Assembly (NCBI GenBank): GCA_032716605.1
Contig: CM064545.1
Coordinates: 9,295,564-9,359,563, forward strand
Length of the DNA stretch: 64,000 nucleotides
Reading direction: 5' to 3'
Source: Paralithodes platypus
Lineage: Eukaryota; Arthropoda; Malacostraca; Decapoda; Lithodidae
Shown one piece after another: positions 10,201-18,300 of this stretch. The stretch's first letter is position 1, and the number at the start of each line of letters is the position of its first letter. A program made the position numbers and the translations under genes. The notes under the pieces were generated by a model. That model saw nothing but the letters and a program-made list of their open reading frames with translations, was not told the origin of the DNA and did no database searches.

Positions 10201-11109
10201 TTAAAGACCGTTTTGTCCACAGAGAATGGGGCTTTCCAGGTGGCCTTGTCTTATGGAATACATAAAATTATAAGGTAAGATTAGGAGTAGGCTACCCGGT
10301 AGTGGTCATACCAACATAAACTCCTCTCTGGGCATATCAAATAGGTTAGTTAGGTTATTTACCAATTGAAACAAACCTAACCTAACCCAGGTGGGTAGAA
10401 CTTAGCTTCAGGACTTTACTCACTAATTTTCTCAGACATTTCACAGTGCTCTATAAAATGCTCATGACATAATTTCAACTATAAACCATAACTTAAACAT
10501 AATACAGACTGAAAAGAATGGGCTCTGCTTTCGTTTGACACCCTGATTTATGAGCATTCTATAGAGCACTGTGAAATGTCTGAGAAAATTATTGAGTAAA
10601 GTCTTAAAGCTAAGTTATATCCACCTGGATTAGATTAGGTTAGTTGCAATTGGTAAATAACCTAACTAACCTAATTGATATGCCCAGAGAAGTGTTTATG
10701 ATGGTACGGCCACTACCGGGTAGCCTACTCCTAATCTTATCTTATATGTATTCCATAAGTTTGGAACCAAAGTAGAGATAAAAAAATACCGTACTAGGCC
10801 TAAATGTACAGAATATATTAAGCTAATAAGCCTGTTTATAATTCTGGTCATGATTCATATAATTTGCTTTAACTTTTCTTTACTGTAAACAATGATGCAT
10901 AGGCCTATGTGGGTAACACTTAAACAAGTTTAGCCCAATATACTGTAGAGGTTCATACCTTCCATAATGATGTGAGCCTCTTTTAAAAAATTACAAGTCG
11001 GTTAGGCATTAGCCAATCCCAGGTCCCAGAGGGGTAGAGAGAATTAAGATTAGCAAAAATTCCAGGAAACCAATCACACCCAGAAATTGGCTTCACCTAA
11101 CTTCAATAC

Positions 11110-11930
11110 GGAGATAATATTAGCGAGCCAGGCCACAGCTAGCCCCGAATCTCTATAGCATATATTAAAGTAACAAAGTTGACCGATTTTTGGCATATAT
11201 TTAAACTTCAAAATGTTAATGGTAAATAAATACGAGCATCAATGAATTCCACTTATGTCCGGCAGTGCGACTGTAGGCCTACTCCCGTAGCCATTACACA
11301 TTATTGTTCCGTTTCGCTGCTGGTGACAGTGCTGCCATCAATCAATCTCTTTCACAATTTTTTTACAAAAGAACCATTATCTTGGCGCTTATTAAACAAA
11401 AACGGCCAATTACAGCTCATTATTTTATCACGTCACCTGTTTCAGCCAATCAGATGATGTTATGCATTTCCCCTTTTCATTAGGGCCTCTCACTCCATCC
11501 AGTCCATTTGTTAGCATGGCCGCCATTTGTTTAGGCTGTGAGAACGAGCATTTACAAGTACAGTAGTTACCAATTTATTTGGTCACTATAAAGATGTTGT
11601 AATTAAATAGCTAAAAAATGGTTTAGATTGTAGTTTAGAGTTGTGTGAGAGTGTTTTGATGTGTAATAATGGGCGGAAATGCATATTTACCCATTAACAA
11701 CAATCTAAAAACAAGCCCCTCCACTCGCGAAAAATTACTATTTGGCCATAACCATTTGCCGTGGGATACAAAATATGTTGAGGGCTTGCTCCCCTCACCT
11801 TATTCTGTATCCCACGGCAAACACCTATGGGAATGGGAAAATGAGGTTTTTGCCCCTTTACTATTAAAATATATGAGAATTTCAATAGGCTAAATCCTAG
11901 GGGGTGAGGGAGGGGGGCGGTAAGATCCTG
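11110..11930. other. no identifiable gene; one perfect hairpin
   Basis: At 11755-11823, TTTGCCGTGGGATACA is followed 35 bases later by its exact complement, with an inner TGAGGG/CCCCTCA pair. The same GGGATACA...GAGGGG motif recurs in diverged form at about 12770 and 24890. ORFs at 11242-11457 and 11669-11893 show no recognisable domain. Confidence 0.6.
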
Positions 11931-11937
11931 TGTAGCG

Positions 11938-12166
11938 GATGATGATGATGCAGTTTTTACCACCATACACTCCCTGCTGTATAGCAAGGCTAGGGTGGGT
12001 GCCCTGATGAATCAGGAACTTTGTGAATAGTTGCCACAGATTGCTAGACCACACCGTTCACCAACAGCACAGACATCTGCCAATAACTCACTGGCTGGCC
12101 CGAGGCTCGAACCGTCAACTTCACGGTTAGCAGGCGAACGCTCTACCAATCAAGCTATGGCCTGTG
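11938..12166 (-). mobile_element. tRNA-derived SINE, family S1
   Basis: On the minus strand the head has an A box (TAGCTTGATTGGTAGAGC, 12140-12157), an anticodon-arm-like segment and a B box (GGTTCGAGCC, 12104-12113). About 150 bp of unrelated body follows and it ends in a short (ATG)n-type tail at about 11940. The head is an RNA polymerase III promoter module; the tail marks it as a SINE rather than a tRNA gene. Confidence 0.8.
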
Positions 12167-12227
12167 GCAAACTGTTTTTCATATGCCTAATTACTAAGAA
12201 ACATTGAACAATTCGGCAAGAATGTAG

Positions 12228-12735
12228 TTACCGGGTGTACCGCCCGTCTTGTTTACACTACGCGGACGCTCACCATCATGTTCCCGTTTATTTTGACTGA
12301 CTTTGGATACAAAAATACATTACCCTAACCAAACAACCTAACCTAACCTAACCTAGTATTACAGATTTATAAGTATTTATTTTAGTATAAGTATTTATAG
12401 ATGATTTATTTGTATGTCGGTAGTGGTACACCCGGTAACTACATCCATCCCCATATTATTGTATCCAATGGCATTCAAAATAGACGGGAACATGATCGCA
12501 AGCTTCCGCCGCCGCCGTCATGTTTACATATGTCGATCGCCGTGGTTAAGTTCGCGTCTAATTTGACGTCAATATACCTGTATATGATGATGACAATATG
12601 TCATGGGGGGTGAGGAGTGGCAAAGCCCCCTCATCATATTATTGTATTCAAAAGCAGTCAAAATAGACGGGAACATGATGGCAAGCATCCGCCGCCGCTC
12701 CGCGTAGTGTAAACAAGGCCGGTGGTACGCCCAAA
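12228..12735. repeat. foldback with about 75-bp arms
   Basis: 12228-12302 is matched in reverse complement by 12652-12735; both contain CTTGTTTACACTACGCGGA and CATCATGTTCCCGT. A third partial copy of the arm (AGACGGGAACATGATCG) lies inside, near 12482. Confidence 0.8.
12325..12358. repeat. interstitial CCTAA (telomere-type) repeats
   Basis: ACCTAACCTAACCTAACCTA is a run of four perfect CCTAA units, the complement of the arthropod telomere repeat TTAGG. Shorter runs occur at about 10376, 14820, 14945 and 23458. Confidence 0.6.
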
Positions 12736-13239
12736 CTCTACATTCTACCCGTTTTGGTAATAAGTACCGGGAAAGCCCCCCCTCAACCCATCTTGTAGCC
12801 CACAATGGAATTCGGTGCGATTTTACTATTGGGGCACGCATTTGACAGGTAGCCTACCACCAAGGATTTAATACAGAATTGTTTTCGTTTCCACGCATCC
12901 AACACAAAGTTACACCCTTTTCTGGTGTACGAAACACTAACAAAACAATGGGGACACTTTAGCTTAGGCTAATTCATATTTTTTCACCAACCAACTTTAA
13001 TTCCAAACTCAATTAACACTCTACGACATATGACGCGATTTTGAGCCTATTAGGGATACTTTAAAACCTTTGTTACCATCAGGGGTATTTAGAAACCTTT
13101 AGTTTAGTTACTTCAACCTCTGCAGTTGTCTTTGAGTTAGCTGTGGGCAGAAAACTAATTTTGGAGAGGGGAGAGGTAATTATAAGAGTGAGAGAACTTT
13201 ACTTATTATTGCTAATCTGGCAACCTCTGCATCATATGA

Positions 13240-13345
13240 GTCTGAAAGGGTTAATGAAATCGACAAATACATGTGGCACTCCAAGGACTTGAACCTAGGA
13301 TACTCGCACTGAAATTTGGCGCATTTATGCATTACGCTATCAAGA
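13240..13345 (-). mobile_element. tRNA-like SINE, family S3
   Basis: Reverse-complement copy of the element at 8955-9062: B box GGTTCAAGTCC (13285-13295), then AGTGCCACATGTATTTGT and a TTTCATTAA end. The upstream A-box region is diverged. Confidence 0.55.
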
Positions 13346-14044
13346 CAGTTAGACGAAATATAAAAATAACTCTGTGGAAAAGTTGCGCTCACGGGAGGAA
13401 CGTCGATCGCTTGCTTACATTGTGCTCGAGGTTAGTAGGCTACTTCGCGCATCTAACAATTTCCAAATTGGCGGTTCAATTAGAAAAATTTAGGCTAGGC
13501 CGCATGATGCAGTATGTGTTGAGGGCGGGGGCCCTGCCCCCCCCCCCCCCCCCCAACAAACCCTCTAGACTTATTGTCATCATCATATACATTGCCAGCA
13601 TGGGGACAAAATAAAACAACAACAAACGTAACTAACATCGAGTGTCAACTGACGATCAGAAGAGGCGGTAAACTCCCGATTTTCAGCCTAAACGCGCTTC
13701 TTTACTCTCGTCGAAAATAACAACAAAAACGTTATTAAATATTTGTTATTAGGCTACTAGCCTAGTATCATACCAGAAAAGTGTGTAGGTTGTTGATTTA
13801 GGCTAAATTAAATCTCTAACAGGCTAAGTAGCCTATGTTAAGGTGGTACGGTACCTGTCATATACGCACCCCTTCAGTAAAATTCTACCTGGAATTATAG
13901 GCTAACTAGGCTAGGCCTAGCCTAAAACCATGAAAATACTAGCCTAATTTCTCAAAATCTGGAAGAAAACAAATTAAAAATAAGGGTGCGAGTGGTGAAC
14001 CTTTTCCCTATAATTAACCACGGCAAATTCCATAGTAGCGGAAG

Positions 14045-14590
14045 CTATTTTTTTCCCACTCCCCTTCAATATTATAATTGGTTTCCTGTTTTCTTTGTGT
14101 CCCTAATAATGATTACCTTCACTTGCCACAACAATATTAAGAATATTTACCCTGATAGCTGGGGAGGGCATGAAGTATATCAGGGAAAGAGCAGGGTTGA
14201 AATATGGGGTTATGGTAGAACAGCTGATACGATCAAAACATACTGGAAGCTTAGCTGTGATTGGCTGGCCAAACCCGTTTGTCATTGGCAGGCTGGAAGT
14301 GACGTCATCGCCATGGATAACGTCACGAACCCACCAACTCGATCGATAAATTATCGCTCCCGGTCCCGTGTCTAAATTTAAGAAATTGTTCCCATAATGA
14401 ATAATAAATGCTGCAGCCTGATTATATCTTCCCGTTGTAACCAATTAAAGCTCTTTCCCATATGTTCACACTTCATATCGTTCCCAACTGATGGAGTTTA
14501 ATAGCCTACTGTTGAAGGTGGTGAAAGTAAACATCACTAAACACAGGAAACCAATTATAATATTGAAGGGGAGTGTGAAAAACATCGGTC
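14045..14590. repeat. foldback with about 45-bp arms
   Basis: CACTCCCCTTCAATATTATA at about 14059 is matched in reverse complement at about 14545-14575, with a weaker inner match (TTACCTTCACTTGCCAC against GGTGGTGAAAGTAA). ORFs at 13986-14375 (+) and 14103-14444 (-) are mirror artefacts of this region. Confidence 0.65.
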
Positions 14591-14679
14591 CCACTAACAT
14601 GATCATGCTGTCAAGGCAGTGATAACGTAACTACGGGTGCTGACCTATCAGATATATTACGTGTACCTAGTACCCAGTA

Positions 14680-15064
14680 GGCTACATGGGATACAAGACT
14701 ACCCTATACCTACCAGCTAGTGTGGGTTCCTAGTACCCAGTGCGTAGGATACAAGACGAACCTGTACCTACTAGGGCATGTTACTAGCAACACCAATTTG
14801 TCATTAACCTAACCAAACAACCTAACCTAACTTACCCTAGTGTCCTTAGTGGGGGCTGCTGCCCCCTCACCCCCACTGTTAGCACGTAGCATGTATCTAG
14901 TGCAGGCTCCTAGTAACACCAAATTGTCATTAACCTAACCAAACAACCTAACCTAACTTAACCTAGAGTCCTTAGTGGGGACTGCCGCCCCCACATCCCC
15001 GCTGTTAGCACATAGCACGTAGCTAATACAGGTTCCTAGTAACACCAAATTGCCATTAACCAAA
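14680..15064. repeat. tandem repeat, period about 130 bp, interrupted by the 8.4-kb element
   Basis: Units contain CTAGTAACACCAA, CATTAACCTAACCAAAC, CCTTAGTGGGG and GTTAGCACRTAGCA. Two units are complete; the third breaks at TTAACCAAA (15056-15064) and resumes at 23447-23520 after the inserted element. Confidence 0.8.
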
Positions 15065-15391
15065 CGAAGTGGCTACGGGACACCACCAGTGGTGTCCCGC
15101 AGCCCAGCCAGTGAGGCTGGGCTACGGGACACCACTGGTGGTGTCCCGTAGCCCAGCCAGTGCTGGGCTGCGTGACACTACCAGTGGTGTCTCGCAGCCC
15201 AGCCACACTGGGTAGGCTACGGGACACCACCACAAGTGTTTTCGTATTTATCGCCATATAATTCAGCCAATTAGACTGCTGAATCGAAATTCTTTGGATT
15301 ATTATTTATATTATCATTAAAAACGTTGGACTTTATTAAATTACAATCCTACATGTTGTATATACAGACCTATTCCACACTCAACTCCCTA

Positions 15392-18300
15392 TAGTCCATG
15401 AGCCAGGCCCGATATCGGTACCACCTGGGGTGACTAAACACGAATGGTACTAAAATGTTTATAGAGTGACTGTAAGTACATTAAGATATGATAGCCTTCT
15501 CGCACTGGTAGCTTAGTCTAATTTTTTTGATGCAATAGGGGCGCTACCCAAAAATAAAGATTTTTAGCGTGACGCTCGGCGTTTTCCTCATTTTCTTTAA
15601 AATCCATCACACAATCATCGCGAAACTTTGAACACCTATGTAGAATTATATTCTCTACCAGAGTTGTTCCTAGGTATTTTTCAAATTTCCTCATATTTCG
15701 GAATATACTCTATATTTTGGGTATTTTCCTCTAAATCTAGAATAAATCCTTAAATATGGGGAACATTGAAAAATATATTCTAACAGCTCTTGTAGCTTAT
15801 TTGATTCTCTACAAGATTTATTCCGATGTGTATTTCAAGTTTCTCCATATTTAGGGGTTTATTTCATATTTGGGGATTTTTTGTTATATTTTGGGGATAA
15901 TTTATTATTGGAAGGAGCAAACATATGTAGAGTGGTTTCCATGTAATGTGTTTGTTTGTTCATGGTTTAATGGTGATATTTTTTGCAGGTGTGTGTCGAC
16001 TGTTTGACGGCAGGATGGAACCATCTGCGAGGAAGAGAGCACGGATCGACTGTATCATCCACTGCTCTGATGATGACAGCGATGCTCTGGTGTCACCACA
16101 GGATTTGGACTCCTGGAACACATTGCTCAGGGCTGCAGAAATCAGGCAGCATGATCCAGTCCTGGAAGCAGCCAAGGGCCTTGAAGAAGGAGGAATACCA
16201 CACATACATTATCACCGTAAATGTCGTAGTCTCTTTACAATGAAGAAGTCACTGGATTCTATCCTTGCCAAGGGTGTCAAGATAGAATCAGCAAGCGTCG
16301 ACCCCAGGAGGAGGGCATCAAGGGATGCCCCTAGTACTAGCAGGGTGTATGCCAAAGTATGTATCTTCTGCGAGAAGTCAAGCAAGTACATAAAAACAAC
16401 AAAGACAAGGGAGCCACTCATACAGTGTGTTGAGCTACGAGCAGATGAGAAGATTCGCAGAGCAGCAATAAGGAAACTCAACCAGAGAATCCTTGGTTTA
16501 GTTAGCAGAGACCTTGTTGCTGCAGAGGGTCACTACCACAAGTCGTGCTACAAACTCTTCACAAAAGATGATTTCCCAGCGGCCGCCAGGTCGGGTGCAG
16601 GTGAAAATCAGGAAGAAAGCGAGGAAGCACGCTACGAAGAGGTTGAGACAGAAGCCCTCGAGGAACTCTGCTTGTATATAAGGACCAAATTATTCCCCAA
16701 CCCAGAGGTACTGCCTATGACAAACCTCACATCTAGGCTTGAGAGATCCATGATGTCCCGTGGTATTATCCAACTGAAACCAGCGACAATGAAACATGTT
16801 CGCCGAAAGATTGAAACCGAGTTTGGAGAATCACTACGCTTTGTCCCAGATGAGAAAGGAAAGCTTCTAATCTATCCACGCAGCCTCTCAATGGACGACC
16901 TTGCCCGGCAAGCACACAAAATGGCAAAAGACCTGCAAGAAGCAAGAGCAGCTAACTCTGAAGATGTCTTAACCAAAGCAGGAATGCAGCTGAGGAATGA
17001 GATCAATAAACAAGATGTGAGTCAGCCATGGCCTCCCGATACAGATCAGAATGTCATTCCTGCAGCAGTCACTCAATTCCTGCACACCCTGCTGACAGGA
17101 GAGTGTGAGTGTGAAACTCCCTCTGAAAGAGCTCAACGTCTTGCCACTTCCTTTGGCAGTGACTTGGTCTTTGCTGTTACCAGTGGCAAGACAAAACCAC
17201 CCAAGCACGTACTGCTGACCAATGCTGTAAAGTCTTTGACAGGAAACACAGAACTGATCCGAACTCTGAATCGTCTTGGTCACTGTGTGTCTTACTCAAT
17301 GTTTGAGGAGATCGATACAGCCCTTTGTATCCAGAAGCTGGAATGCTCAAAGGATGACATTCCACTGCCAGCAAACATCTACCCTGGTGTGTTCACAACC
17401 CTGGCCTGGGATAACATTGACCGACTTGAAGAGACCCTAAGTGGAGCAGGTACTTCTCATAGAGTCAATGGCATTGCTGTCCAGTCCAAGGTTGCAGGCT
17501 CTGTGCCAGAGAAAGTCCTGCCAGAGATTACCAAGTCCAAGATAAGAAGCATCACTCAGACATCATCAATGCTGCCAATATACAATGTTGGGCGGCGGGC
17601 AGGGCCACCTAGGATTGAGACTGCGTATGTCGACACTACCAAGGAAGTCCAGGATTCAAAGACAAAGAACCATATCTGGCTTCTTACTCGAATGTCAGAC
17701 CATGAGGACCAGTCCATCAGCAGTTGGACTGGGTTCAACATCAAAATGCGCAGAGACATTGCAGTGGTTCAGGACACTGTAAGCTACCTGCCCACTATCA
17801 ATGCTCCCGCAACAGAAATGTCCACCGTTAATGAAATCTTGGAACAAACGCATGCTATCATGCAGTCCTTACAGCTTAACAAGATTGTGTGCGTGTTTGA
17901 TCAAGCACTCTATGCCAAAGCTGCCGAAGTTATCTGGAAACAAGAGAAGTTCAAGAACATTATCATCAGGATGGGCGTCTTCCACACAATCTGTAATCTC
18001 ATCTCCACCATAGGAAAGAGGTTTCAAGATGCAGGTCTTAGAGATCTGTGTGTGGAATCAGGTATCATCGCAGAAGGATCAGTGTCAGGAGTGATGAACG
18101 GCAAGAGGTACAACAGAGCAGTGAGACTACACAAGCTCGTGTATGAAGCACTGATGAGGCTTGCATGGAAAGGCTTCCTTTCATGGCTAGAAGAAAACCA
18201 TTCAAGGGACATAAACCATCTAGATGAAACACTGAAGGACATCAACAGCTTTCACAGCAATGTGTCTCAGGGACTCTTTCAAGAGCTGATGGAGAGTGAA

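Larger units (their letters stand above)
8508..11108. repeat. large foldback (inverted repeat) with nested insertions
   Basis: The left arm (8508-8870 plus 10245-10470) is matched in reverse complement by the right arm (about 10548-11108). Shared blocks include GAAGCCAATTTCTGGGTG, CCAATCCCAGGTCCCA and ATAATGATGT-type sequence in the outer part and CACAGTGCTCTATA in the inner part. The left arm is interrupted by a pogo/Tigger-like element (8885-9768) and a TTAA MITE (9779-10200); without them the arms are near 570-600 bp with a spacer of about 75 bp. Confidence 0.8.

Noticed and set aside
11938..12166. Possible true tRNA gene
   Set aside because: A long unrelated body and a simple-repeat tail follow the head, and acceptor-stem pairing is not evident; a SINE explains it.
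15946..16014. Upstream ATG adding 23 residues to the transposase
   Set aside because: The extension is hydrophobic and contains a splice-acceptor-like TTTTTTGCAG; the ATG at 16015 is a better start, though the upstream one cannot be excluded.
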